A stretch of DNA of 64,000 nt from Acorus gramineus. Lineage: Eukaryota > Streptophyta > Magnoliopsida > Acorales > Acoraceae. A model generated the notes under the pieces. The model made no database searches. It was not told the origin of the DNA and saw nothing but the letters and a program-made list of their open reading frames with translations. Positions 36,001 to 49,400 of this stretch are shown here, piece after piece. Within the stretch, counting starts at the first letter, position 1; each line of letters begins with the position of its first letter. Made by a program: the position numbers and the translations under genes. The DNA lies in assembly GCA_030737835.1 (NCBI GenBank), contig CM060849.1, forward strand, positions 14,117,216 to 14,181,215, in the 5' to 3' direction.

Positions 36001-38399
36001 TCAATAAATTGACAATGTGACATGAAGTTTTTTTTTTTCCATACAACATCGAAAAATATTAATATAACTTATAACAAAACAAGGTAATTAATCATATACT
36101 TTTACAATGTGTCACTAATTGTCATAGTCAGAAAATTGTCAATTCTCCATTTAGCATGAGTTTTTGGATGTTCTTTTTGTAAAATGTATATGATCTCAAT
36201 AATGAGGTATGAACAATCTATCCAATTCACTTATTTGAGGTATACTTAACCTAAAACATGATCTCAATAATAATTAAATAGCATGAGTTTTTGAAGAAAA
36301 CAGAGCAAAATTATTCACTTATTTGAGGTATGAATAATCTATATCCAATCCCATTAAACACCACATTTTGTTAGCATTAAAAATAATGTTACTTACAGTC
36401 CCCTTTTTAACTCCAATTTCGTTTCTCTATATCTCATATGATGAGGTATACGTTTTATAAGAAATGAAATATATACTCAAACGAATTATATGAATTCATT
36501 TATATAAAATATGAAAAAATTCTAATTATGTATGTACCTCGTTCATGTTAGTGCAAGACAGCAACGAGATAAATGAGACTAAGATTGGGTTAAAAAACTG
36601 ACCGTGTGTAAAAAAATAAACATACTCATTGAAAACCTTGAACATGAAAATCTCTGTCTCAGAAGTTTGGTAAGATATCATTTAATGGTTGAGGGGTGGA
36701 ATTCAATAACCAAATTGATGGCTAGCTATTTATCCATAAAAAAAATATATGTTGATAGAGGAGAAGGGGGAGCTAGCTAGGAACATACTTTTATTCACAT
36801 TATTATTATTCCAGTTTAACGATACGTTACATTTAATGGGCTTACGTTCAGTTATTGAAGCTCGGGCTTCTGGGCACCCACATGAAGAAAGAAGCAGAGA
36901 GATCTACTTATTATTTGTTCACAAGGGGAGCGTGATATGTTGTCAGGACGGATACACATGGAATTAAAGCCCTGCCGTTTTAGTTCCTGTCAACACTGCA
37001 TTTTTATTTATTTTTTTATATTTTTTGTTTGCCATCCATTAATTAAAAGGAAAATGTTATGCACACGTGATTTTATTTTTTTTTACTTTATTTGAAGTGT
37101 TGTAGGTATATATATTGTTGGGCGTTGATACACTCAGTTCATTTTACAATCTTATATATTATAATAGCGTAGTGTGCACTGCACTATGATAGTGTATGGA
37201 GTGATAAAAGTTTTTTTTTTTAAGGGAATTTTTTTTTATTGTATCTGAGTATGTACTTTACTTCGTATAACAATATGTATTTCGATGGAAGGATGTATAT
37301 AAAAAAAAAGTCTGTATTGTAAATAGGGCTACATAAGGGTTGAACATATCATTTTCCTTTATATATTATTTTATAAAAAATAAAGCATCACATGAATTCT
37401 AGGACATTTTTTTAGAGCTGTTATACAGTCTTTTTTTCAACTCCATTTCGAGGGTTAAAGATCTCGTTAATTGTTTATACTCACATTCAAGAGACATACA
37501 TCTTTTAAAAAATATTTTTTTTAATAAATGAATCCATACAATTTATTAAAGTATATACTTTAACTTTTATATAAAGTATATACCTCATTAAATGAGATAA
37601 ATTATTTTTTTTCAAAAAAATTAAAACATCATCATTATCATCATTATTATATAAGAGAGTACATACTCTGATATGTGACTTTATATATTGTAAGTAGGGG
37701 TATAAAAAAGACAAACAACATTTGAATTCAGGTAGGACAAATTCCGTAGCTGAAAACACCGCATAATGTCACCGTGAATCTATACATTTTTTTTTTGCGT
37801 TCACGGTGGGGCTATGAAATGACATTAATAGGTCATTGCCGTCCGCATTAGAAAAAAACTCCAGAAACAACACTTCTCTACCCGCAGGCGTCACTATGTT
37901 GTTCCCAGATGAAGCAGGGAAAATTATGGACCATTCGATCAGTGAGCCTGAGGGAATAAGATAGTGTCTTATTCCATCTAAAGTGGCCCAGCCCAATTGA
38001 TGGATGTTCTAATGTGGGCCTACGATTTGGCCACAAATGCACAGAGGCTTAAATGGTTGGGCCCGTTATAAAAGATGGTGGGTCTAACCATCTGGGCAGG
38101 TCACGCGTCAGGCAGAGAACTGAACCAATGCCAATCTTATAACATAGTTACATGTTAATCCAGTGAGTTATATATCTTTTTAGACAATATTTATATTTCG
38201 TGAGTAATTTTTTTTTTATGTATTTTATCCAATGAACTAATATAATAAATATATCATAAAGACGTATGATTGTCTTTCATATTATCACTAACATTATTCA
38301 TCTTATAAATGGATGTTTGCTATTGTGTCTTCTAGATGAGAAAATAAATAAATAAAAAGAAATTGTTGTAAATGTGGTGGATGTCCATTTCTCCAACTC
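33029..38399. other. Gene-poor region between CYCD3 and an LTR-like remnant
   Basis: The first 300 bp are the CYCD3 3' untranslated region (AATAAATA at 33131, AATAAAA at 33282). The rest has no supportable gene. The longest ORF (35000-35446 +, 148 codons) lacks any domain I recognise and has no codon or splice support; 34484-34756 (-) is similar. Copies of the TTGATACACTCAGTTCATTT repeat lie near 37120. (CT)n and (ATA)n tracts are scattered. Confidence 0.5.
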
Positions 38400-38429
38400 G
38401 TTAGCCTCCCCCTCCCCTTTCAAGACATG

Positions 38430-38610
38430 AAACCTTTGAAACTTCCTACTTTTGGAGATTTTTTCATGGAGCCTATAAAATAGAAGTGTCCAATCATTGA
38501 GAATAAGAAAATGTTTATTTCTGTTATCTATTTATTTTGTTTATTATGTTTCTTTATGCTTAAATTTGTGCAATTCTTATTTTATTTCACAACACATTAT
38601 CAGCACTTGG
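38430..38610 (+). mobile_element. Copia-type LTR remnant (3' part) with primer-site-like junction
   Basis: CCTATAAAATAGAAG (TATA-like), a T-rich stretch and TTTCACAACA followed by CATTATCAGCACTTGG resemble the end of a plant Ty1/copia LTR and the sequence directly after it (the common form is ...ACAACACGTTATCAGCACG). No second LTR or coding region is attached, so it is a fragment or solo copy. Confidence 0.45.
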
Positions 38611-39755
38611 AAGCCCTCGTCTACTTCATTAAAGAGATCATTTTGTAGATTTGTATTTTAATGAGTTCACAATGTTTAAAACTTTAAATTATCAAGATTT
38701 TATTTTTGTTTATTATATTGTTGAAGGTGTAGACGATATTTTTACATGAAAAATGATCAGAAAAGTCTTTTAAAAGTTAGAAATACCAAAATCAGTCACT
38801 TTGTAAAATTATAATAAAACAATCTCATTTCACAATTTTAGAAATACAAAAGATTAACCTACCTTGTGTAGTTAGATCCTTGATTAATATATTACATATC
38901 TCTTAATTTTGTTAAAATATTTCATCATCTAAATTTGATAAATGTACTTCATATATTTTCATGTAGAACTTTTTTTTACTCTAATTTTTTTGTGATCAGG
39001 TAGATTTTGTGAGTTTGCGTTAATAATTTGAATTTTTTATGATTAACTCTATTAAATGTTGTGTTTCTTTAAAAAAATGGATATGTACTAATGACGTCAT
39101 AAAAATATGTGAATAGCCAAGCAAAAAAATATGAATAAGGATTTAGAATACTAAAATATCATCTGTTGTATTGGGACACAACATAGATTTAAATAACATA
39201 TTATGATTATACACAATGAAAAATGATAAACAGCATTCATGTAAGATATATATAAGAAACACATAATATGATATATAATAACAAAACTTCTAAGGGGATT
39301 GATTTGGGTCATATAGAGATATTGTTGTTTTGTAGGAAAAATAGATTTTTTTATGTGAAATAACCTAACAATGGTTGGAGGGATGTTAATGATCTAATTA
39401 TATAAGGATATATTAATCTATTGTGTTTTTAAAATTGTGAAATGAGATTATTTTTTTTGTATAATTTTAAAAAGTGATTGGTTTGAGTATTTTTAATTTT
39501 TATTAGATTTTATTATTATTTTTCATATTTTATATTATAGTTAACTTATGATGTTTTCATTATTTTAAGAATGCAGTACTTTTTGTCTGCATTTTACTGT
39601 GGCATATCAGAGAAGAGCAATAACTTCATGTCTAGCATTTGATACAATAGATAAATGAATGACTCCTGGTCTGATGTTGAAAGCATAAAAACCAAAGTCT
39701 CTAGATGCTCACAAGCTTCTCATGTATGTATTTAATTTTTTTTTTTTGTAAAGAC

Positions 39756-40238
39756 TAGAGTGGTGACCGAGTTGATCTTTAACCTGTTCAAACTTGATTT
39801 GTTTAATATCAGGCTTGGCTCAGCTAAGGACAGAATTTTATTTTGTGTTCAAGCTTGGCTCGTTGGGCTCGTGAAAAGCTCGGTTGAAGCTCGGCTCGGC
39901 TCGTTTGTTAAATAAGTCAAGCTGAAGCTCGAATCAAGGCTCTGCACGGGCTCATTTAGCTATAAAAAAAAACTTTGTTTAACATTTGAGAAGTCACATT
40001 TCACAAATCACGACACCTTATACATCTGAAAGAAACATAAGCTCGGGCTCGGCTCGGACTTGGCTTGTTCTCTTTTTTCTGTTAAGTAAACGAGCTCGTC
40101 TAGGCTCGGGCTCAGCTTGACTAGTTTACAAATCGAGTTTTAAAAATTGTTTAAGCTCGACTCATTTGTCTAATCGAACGAGCATGAACGAGCTTTAATC
40201 GAGCCAAACTGAGTCGAGCAGCTTGTTTACCGGCCCTA
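39756..40238. mobile_element. hAT-like non-autonomous element (GCTCGGCTCG-rich), intact ends
   Basis: Starts TAGAGTGGTGACCGAG and ends with the imperfect inverse (TTTACCGGCCCTA). It is flanked by GTAAAGAC (39748-39755) and GTAATGAC (40239-40246), 7 of 8 identical. The 483-bp interior has many GCTCG/CGAGC words, able to fold back, and no ORF. It is the better-preserved relative of 30731-31230. Confidence 0.8.
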
Positions 40239-40246
40239 GTAATGAC

Positions 40247-43200
40247 CAACACTTGTTGTACATATAACAAGTGTAATGGATGGTCCTTTATGGTTGATGT
40301 ATTTGTTTTTTTTTATATTTATTTATTATATAACTAGAGTATCCTCATGTGTAATGGATGGACCTTTATTGCAATAATTTATTATGAAATCAGACATCCC
40401 CGATATTATTATTAATTGGATTAACTTATGTCAAGATATCTCTTGATGCAATGAATTCACAATTATGTAGATGCCCTTTGTCTAATAAGTTTTGTTTGTT
40501 TTTTTTTTTTTTTTTTTGAAATAATAGTAGGACATCATAAGTTATTCTAAGGTATATAACTATTTCAAAAATAAATAACTTTATTAATGAAAGAAGTGAT
40601 TTTTTATTTGGTTGTGTTTTTTTTGTTATTCTTATTGAAAAATATAATAACAAATGTGAAGTTGTTTGGTTGATGAAGAATAAAATTTGAATAAAATGTA
40701 AAAAATTGATTTGACATGTGGACCAATTGATGTATAAGAGGTGATGACAAGTGATCTGATGTGATGACATGTAATTTGACAGGTGAGTCTCTTTATATCA
40801 GTCGAAGAATAACTCAATTTCAGAAGAGATCTAAAATACAAATACTAATTTATTCTCATCTAATTCTACATTGATGTACGTACTTATTCTCTCTACTCAA
40901 ACACCTTTTTTTTTTTTTTTTTTGGCTTAGTCGCCTCCGTTCCCACCTATTCCTCTACCAAACGCCTCTTTAATTAACAAAGCCAGCCGATACATAATAG
41001 TCCCGAATTTTTTTAAATTGTATATATATATTTATTTTTTTTAAGATTTCAGCTCAGCACTACATAAAAGAAAAAAAAATGGTAATTACATTCTTACAGC
41101 AGTATAGTATGTTTAACATTTGTGATGATGTGAATGATGTTCTTCCATCTATATGCACCGTTAATTTATGAAATATGATTTATTTTTAAGTTCATGTATT
41201 ACTAAATAACATAGTTTACAAGGACTGAACACTAAATAACATAGTTTATAGGGACTTAAAAATAAAATCATATTTCACTAATTAACTGTGTATGAAAGGA
41301 TGCTTGACGGATGGACTAAAAACCAAATAGGCGGTTGAATATAGAGACTAAAAAAGAAATATGAAAAAATGAGGAACCAATTCTTAAATAAATAGACATG
41401 TTTACATGATTTAAAACTAAAATCCCTTTAATAAATCTATATATTTCATCATGGAGTAATATTTATACTTTCTTGTTTCACTCGTTGATTTATTTTGTTT
41501 TGATATTTCTAAGTTAATATTACATGTATTAACATCCTTTTTATACAGTTATTTGATATTTGAAATGGCGAACTCATGAAACTCGAATTTATTTTATCTT
41601 AACATTTTGAGCAATAATTAGTTTTCACATATATTTCATTAACCATAAAATAAAGAAAATCATGTGTAGGACCATGCAAATTAATGGGTTTTTTTTCACA
41701 ATCATGCTCGAGGGGATTTGAAAAGTAAATATCTCATGTTAAAGATCCACTGGCACTTTTGCCTCTAATGTGCACTAGTAGCAGTAGTAGTACGAAAGTA
41801 ATAATTTAAAAATTCATTATCACTTTCTTGTCTGAACAACGAGTTTTGATGAAAAATCATGTATTCCAATCCATTGGTTTAACATCGTTATCGTTGCCAA
41901 AAACAAATGTTTTTTTTTTTTTTTTGTGGGTAAAAAATAAATGTAATTTTTAGTCATATGGTCAATATCATGGTTGACGTAACAATCGAAACCCTTCAAC
42001 AAACTCATAATTTTTTTTAAAAAAATAAAACTTAAAAATATATTAATCAAAAGCTAAAAACCCCATATTACAAGTCTCCATTTTATACTAATTAAAAATT
42101 ATAAAAAATAGTAAAAACTGAAGCTTGTTGTAACTAAATATAAGGAATCCTAAAAGATCATAGGAATTGATAAAAATCAAATCCTTGTTACGACAAAGAT
42201 ATTTAATATCTAAAAAGTTACTAAAAATAATAAAAATGTCATTTTAAAGACCTAAAAATAGAAAAAAAAATGTAAAAATAAGCATGTGTTTTGGTGTAGC
42301 AACACATGCTTATATCAACTTTTGAAGATTTCCTCAACATCCAAATATCCAGCTTCAATAAAAATTTCAATCAATTTCAAATTTAAGACGCTTTTTATTT
42401 TTAGTAACCGGTTTTTCTGTAAATACTTAAAAATCTCAAAATAAAAATTTTTGGGTTCATCGCTCTATGAACGCGTCGGTCACCTAGAGAGCAAAATAAA
42501 TCCCCAAAAATACAAGGCAAATGATTGTTATCTACGTGGTGATGAAGTGAATAGTAAATAATTAATATCTATTTGATGATGAAGTGAACGGACGCTAAGA
42601 CCTTTGACATCAAAGGAGAATTTTTTATTATTAACAATTCTATATTTACGTCGTTATTATAACTTTCATGTTCGCAGTCTTATTTTATTTAATACATTTT
42701 ATATAAAGTAAGATTATGAATCTTCTAATATCTAATCATGGGTTGATGATGATGTGGGTATGCCAAACAGTGCTACAATGCAAAAGATACTTCAAAATAA
42801 AATGGATAACGCAATGTGAAACCATGTTTTTACCTCCACTTCCGGTGTGCACGTATTTTAATTTTTAAAAACAGTATATCCCTAAGATATATATTTTTAT
42901 AAATAATAATGTTCTAGTAAATTGTATGAATACATTTATAAAAAACCTAAGATATATTTATATAACTTTGATGATTTTTCATCGTTACATATGAGATTGA
43001 AATTAGGGTTAAAAAAAAAAACCCATGTGTAACAATACTCAAATAAAATGTATTTTTAAAATCTTTAAACTCCTGTTCCAAATCACTATATCTGCTCCGC
43101 CGATCCTACATTACTAAGTATACGAGACATCATTACCATCAGATTTCAACAAATATATGATATGCATCCACATGCAATTATGGAGTTGTTGCATGAGGCT

Positions 43201-43471
43201 ATAGCATAAGCAAGGCCATATGAGATAATGAGAAGAAAATCAGAAACATGAAAACCAACCACAACTGCTTTTCCTGAGCTGCCAATCATTTAAACAAACT
43301 GGTCATGAAGTAACACCTGAACATAAACATCATTCACTGCTCGACGTACATAAAAATTTATATGCAGCAGACTTAAGGCAAAAACTAGATTGCATGCTAT
43401 AGTTTGATCCAATTCATGAACCATACAGAGTGATGATCAGTGAACAACAAAGTTTAGGATCTTGCATTGAA
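40247..43471. other. Gene-poor region between hAT element and NRPB3
   Basis: Contains a MITE-like stretch at 40565-40970 (TTATTTGGTTGTGTTTTTTT ... TCTACCAAACGCCTC), a MULE arm fragment at 41190-41430, and at 42070-42480 sequence that looks like a decayed LTR (CCGGTTTTTCTGTAAATAC). The last 200 bp include the NRPB3 3' untranslated region (minus strand). No gene seen. Confidence 0.5.
41190..41430. repeat. Fragment of the MULE family seen at 26341-27353
   Basis: ACTAAATAACATAGTTTACA and AGGGACTTAAAAATAAAATC match the arm units of the 26-kb element. The first unit is itself partly duplicated (ACTAAATAACATAGTTTA occurs twice within 45 bp). Confidence 0.65.
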
Positions 43472-46400
43472 TTACAATGCTGCACCTCCCATGTGCTCAT
43501 CAAGCAAGTGAAAGTCAGCATCCTCTGTGTAGCGAACAGCATCAAGCTTCTGCCTGAGAACATCTATCGCATTCACCAACATTTGATAGGCCTTGACAGC
43601 ACCCGTTGACTCTACTGTAAAGATAAAACTATCTTCTTTTGCATAGATCTCGACAAGTCCTGATTTTCCCATAGCTTCTGCTTTCTTGATCACTTCTTCA
43701 TCATAGGTGTATGCCTCTGGGTCAACTATAACCACCTGAAAATGCAGATTACAGAGCATCGTTAAAAAACTAATCAAATGAAGATGCAGTTAGGATGTGA
43801 ATGACTCCATGACATTGCTTGTATATGCATTGGCATTCAGTCCAAGTGTGTTAAAAAAAAAAGGTATCAGCGCATTATGATGCATTCAAGATCAGTATGG
43901 GATTAGAAGCTCATCGGTCAAATGTGCAAGCTGAAATAAGCAAGCTGCACAATTGTATTGAATCACAAATCTGTGGTAACCATACAATTGTAAGCCGCGG
44001 TAACAACAAACATTTCCTCAGGTTATGGAAATAAATAAAGCATCATCTATGTTAAAGTTACTCATGTTATTGAACACGCAGATATTTAGTGCCCCAATCT
44101 TACATCGAACACCATTCCACTCATGGATTCATTTGATCTTTTTTTTTTTCTCCTGAAAAGGTAGACTGACTACCCCGATATTCATTTGATCATGTTTGAG
44201 AGACTATGAAGGATCCAGAAATCAATGGCAAGATTGAAGTTGCCAATGCATGTTCATAGCCAGTATTTGTTGCCATGTATTTGCAACCAAGTATACCAAA
44301 TATATTTTATATCAAAAGGTAAAAACACTCTTCATGCTCTGTCCATTATCTGGAGAGGTATCTGATGCTTACTGCAAGTAGAGTACTGTTATGTTTTACC
44401 CCAAATTGCCAGTTTTCTTACTCTCGATGAAGTCTAATCACCCAGGGTGGTCACTGCAAATGGTAGGATGATGGAAGGGACGCTCTTAGAACTCAAATAC
44501 AGGACTTTACTTGATCAGCCCAAACATTTTATCATTGCTCCAGGCAATGGCTCCTTTTCTTACCTTTGACATGGCACCTGATGGGTTATTTTAAAAGAAA
44601 AAAAGAAGAAGAAATAAACAGACATCACCAGTGCATGTTCTGGCAGAAAAGGGCATTCCCAAAGAAGAGATTCTTTTGCCGCATCACGCACTGAAAGTAC
44701 ATTGTGCATGATGTCAATAAAAGTATTGAGTTTTAGTAGAACAGTCAGGAAGCTCAATTGGTTAAGGATGACTATGGAATATAATTCTAGCTTCAGATGT
44801 CTAAAAAATGATTCAAAAACAAATTATCAGACATAAGATTTACTCCGGATGGTCAGAAAACAGACATCACCAGTACATGTTCTGGCAGAAAAGGGCATTC
44901 CCATAGAAGAGATTCTTTTGCCGCATCACGCACTGAAAGTACATTGTGCATGATGTCAATAAAAGCATTGAGTTTTAGTAGAACAGTCAGGAAGCTCAAT
45001 TGGTTAAGGATGACTATGGAATATGATTCTAGCTTCAGATGTCTAAAAAATGATTCAAAAACAAATTATCAGACGTAAGATTTACTCCGGATGGTCAGAA
45101 AAGCACATAAATTTTAAACACAATTGAACATTTTTTGTTTTTTTGAGGAAAGGATAGGAGACTCATATTAAAAGAAACCCCCAGATAGAATGAGACGCGG
45201 GATCTCCTTACAAGAGAAGGGAGAAGATGAAGCAAGAAAGAAATAACTGAAAAAAAGGGGGGTGAACCCCCACAAAACCACTCTAACATCACCCCCCAAA
45301 ACCAAAGAGAACCCATAATAGTACAAGATCCTTCTCAATGATGGTGACCCAGTCTTTAAGTAGAGAATAGATCATCTGCCAAGTGTTTTCCAAATATACA
45401 CGCTTTTGAGAAGACGAAATCATTACGAGTGAGCAAAATTCTCCAACACACTGCATGCAGGATAAGCCATTGGAACTTGGCATAATTACTACGATTACCT
45501 CTTTTACATTTTTTTCCCGGAACCACCTCCACATACTCTCCATTTCATTGAACAAACAATAGGCCCCAAGGGCCTCTTCCACCTTCTCCCAAATCGTTCA
45601 ATTAACAGAACACTCAAAAGAATAGGTGAGGACGGGTACTTGATGTAGGACAGGTTCGAAAAGAAATCATCGCAGAATATTAAATTTCAAACCAATCCTC
45701 AAAATAAAGTTTTATGAGATTTTGTCATTTATGACAAGTCTCATTACTTAAAATTATAATAATCACTTTTATTGGTGAATTATGATTTTAGAATTTTTAG
45801 GATCTAATTTTTAATTTTATTAGATTATAATAATGTCATTGTAATTGTGTCTTTACTATTTTTAGTAGAGTCATAATTGACATTATGAGTATATATTTAA
45901 TGTTTGTGGCCTATATAAATTGTGCCACCATCTTTTGTAAAAGAACAACATTTTCAATCAATAAAAAGGTTATTCTATTTTACTATTTCCTTGTGGATTC
46001 AAGGATTTCATGGGATCTTGACATAAATCAGATCTTCTACCATTCTTCTGCTGCGTTAGTGATGTAGGGCAGAGAATATTTGATTTCAAATCAGTCCTCA
46101 AAATAAAGTTTTAAATCTTAAAAATCCTAAAATCATAATACACCAATAAAAGTGATTATATGATTTTAAATAATGAGATTTGTCTATAAATGACAAATTC
46201 TCATAAAACTTTATTTTAAGGATTGATTTGAAATCAAATATCCTGCAATGATTTCTTTCCAAATCTATCCCATAGTTCTCGCCTCCTCTTCCAAACCACA
46301 AAGATCGCAAATGATGTTGCCATTGTTCATCAATTTAACTCTATTATGCTTAGTGAGGATTTTGTCTATGGAGAGCAACCACATGAAGCCTCGATTCTTC

Positions 46401-49400
46401 AAAGGGGCTAGGGGACCCCAAATAAGACCTCCGAAACGTGAAGTAATATGATTGGGGAGAGGGTTCTTATTGGAACATTTGTATTATTGTACCTAACTTT
46501 TAATTTCAGCATATTGGAAAAAGATGCATAATCTGGGGCAATTACTGTTGTAGATTTGAATTCCTTTTCTTTCTTCTTGCTCAATTAATTCAGTAGCTTT
46601 TCTCAATTAATTCATGTTCTACATTTGGAAAGATTCTTTCACAGAAACAAAAGAAATGTTTATATACATCAGAACAAGACTAAACCGACAAGCAAAAAAA
46701 AAAAAGCCAGATCCCTCCGAATACTGTCAACATAATTGCAGAGATTTTGGCATCCATGCTGGATCTTGGTATTCAAAGAACAAAATAATTATAAAAAAAA
46801 CTATGCGAATGAGTAATGAAAGATCCAACTAACCTGTTGAGTATTTGGATCTATGTCAAAAACTTTTGTAGGGCTACTATCAATCCATTGTCTTTTCTCA
46901 TCGAGAGTCAATGATTCCATCATTTCTTCATTGATGTGAATGTCTGGTTCATACATAAAAGTAACAGTTGCACCAGGAGACCATTTGGCGTGGTCCTTCC
47001 CAATCCCCTTTCTTGCTATTGCTCTAAGCCTTAACTCTTGCCCGCGACGTAATTTAACAATTATAATGCCCCTGAAAGAAACATAAACTATGATACTGAG
47101 CATTGAAAACTCTCAAAGAGGAGGTACCTGAAAATATGAAGGATGCATTATGCAAGGAAATTAACAGTGTGTGGAAATGAATAAATCCCTAAAACATGCA
47201 GCCTAAATTCAATCATTGAAAAAAATATTAAATGATAATAATAAATAAATAAATAAAAAGATAGCACAGAACGAAAGAATAATATGCAATTTATTGAATG
47301 AGAACAACAAAGAAGAAACAGATAAACGACAGGGAAGGGAAAGGAACTCTTTTTGAGAAAGAAGGTGGAATGTCACATAATTTATAAAAATTTGGTTCAC
47401 ATCCAAGAAAAAGAATGAAGAGAATGCCCCCTCCAAAAAAAAAAAAAGGAAATACAGGAAAAGGCCACAGTCAATAACCACCCACCCAATGACAAATCTC
47501 CCCTCCTACCAAACACTAGTGAAGAGTATCTTAATTCTTAATTGTATAGTAACAGAAAGGATTTTTTTTTCTAAAAGAAATAGAACCCTCGAAACATCAA
47601 ATGATTTCAAGACCAAAGCATTCATAAGCAGAAACTTTGTATCCGCATGTTTAGAATAATAAATCATGGACTGCAAGACTAGGTTGATCAATCATGTACT
47701 GCAAGTTTAGCCATGAAATTTAGAACATTCCTTTACATTCATGAACACAATTATCAGCATCATACCCGAAACCAGGTTAATTAAATGAACAAAAACAGTT
47801 GTGCTGACATTTCAGGTGTATCCTGAACAGTCAAAATATGCATCTGAGGTCTCATGTTGTCTTGTGATGATAATAATAGTGGATCAATCAAATGGTAGGA
47901 TGACTGAAATGTGGATGATGACATATTTTGAAAATTCATAATAATGTCAAGCTCCTAAGCAGGTCATATTTAGAGCAGAAGGAATGTGATATAATAAAGT
48001 GAAACACATCCCATGCTGAATGTAATAGAAAAATCTTGAAGACTGGCAACATAGGAGACAAATTAAAATAGATTAAAAAAAATTATCGCTGGTACAATCA
48101 TATTAATCATGCAAAGCACCAAGGCATGCTACACAAACAAATCATAGAAACTAGAGGAGCAAAGTGAAACATGCCCCTATACAATATCTAAAAGGGATAA
48201 AGATGTACAAAGCTCTAAATGTGTTTAGAGATGACATTGATATTCTTACATAATTTACAGAGGTAAGAAGAGAACTTCCATATGACATATATACAGAGAA
48301 CTACCCAAAGGCCATCAAGCTCCGAACTGATGGCGGTTTCAATTACTACTCACGTTCACTAACATACCCTCTATCCAAAAGAAATTGATCAGCCATGCAT
48401 CACGAACACTGCAATATATGTTGTTTCCATGCCAAACACAAATATGATGCAACACAAACGCATGTTAGACACATTGGACACATGCCATGTGATTCAAAAG
48501 TTCAAAATTAACTATGAATGGAGAACACAGCTTGGTTCTGTACCTTTCCTAAGTTTGTGCTTTATATTAAGTGCCCAACTGGCCCATCTGACCACATGAT
48601 CCTAATTAAAAGAAAAAACTCACCTTGTGTTCTCTCCTCTCCCACCCCTCCTCCTCCACTTATTTTTTAACGAAAGATGGAGTTTACCACCAGAAGTTTA
48701 CTGGTTATTGGGATAAACTCCAAGAAAGATCAGTACATGAAAGTTCTATAGATCAGAGAAAAGAAAAAAGGTGAAACACAAAAGCCAAGAATCAATGTGT
48801 CAATCCACATGGACCTTGGCCAGTCAGGAGAATACAACTGAGCTAGCTCCTACACAGTTTACCACTCAGATGACTCTCTTAAAGAAGAAAAAACTGAAAA
48901 CTAATAGAAGAAATCATTTATGGAGTCATCAATTCTCTTTTTACATATGAACATAGTACACTAATCATAACATATAATATATCTTTTTCTTTTCAGAGAG
49001 GGTGGTGTCCAGCAAAAGGTAACCTATTTTTTGAGTTCTTGCCATGTCCATGTCCATTTTTTTAAAAAAAAATTGTTTTATCATAGCATCCTTGTCGCAT
49101 TATACCATGACCGCATCCCATGTCCATGTCTGTATTGCATGATGTTGGTCTTATGAACCCAATGTAGAAGAAAACCCATTAAAAAAAAACCCTAGAAGTT
49201 TATTTGCACATCAATAAAAACCAATAGACAGCAAGTTAAAGAGCATTTGCTGCGATTACCTGTTGTCAGAGGAATCGACAGCCGAAGAAAGGGTCCCTCC
49301 AGCAGCAGCAGCATCGATAGCACGCGCAACATCGACGGGTTGCACGAGCGGGTCGTTGGACTTGAGATCCGCGGAGGTGACATCCAGGGTCTGATCGGAC

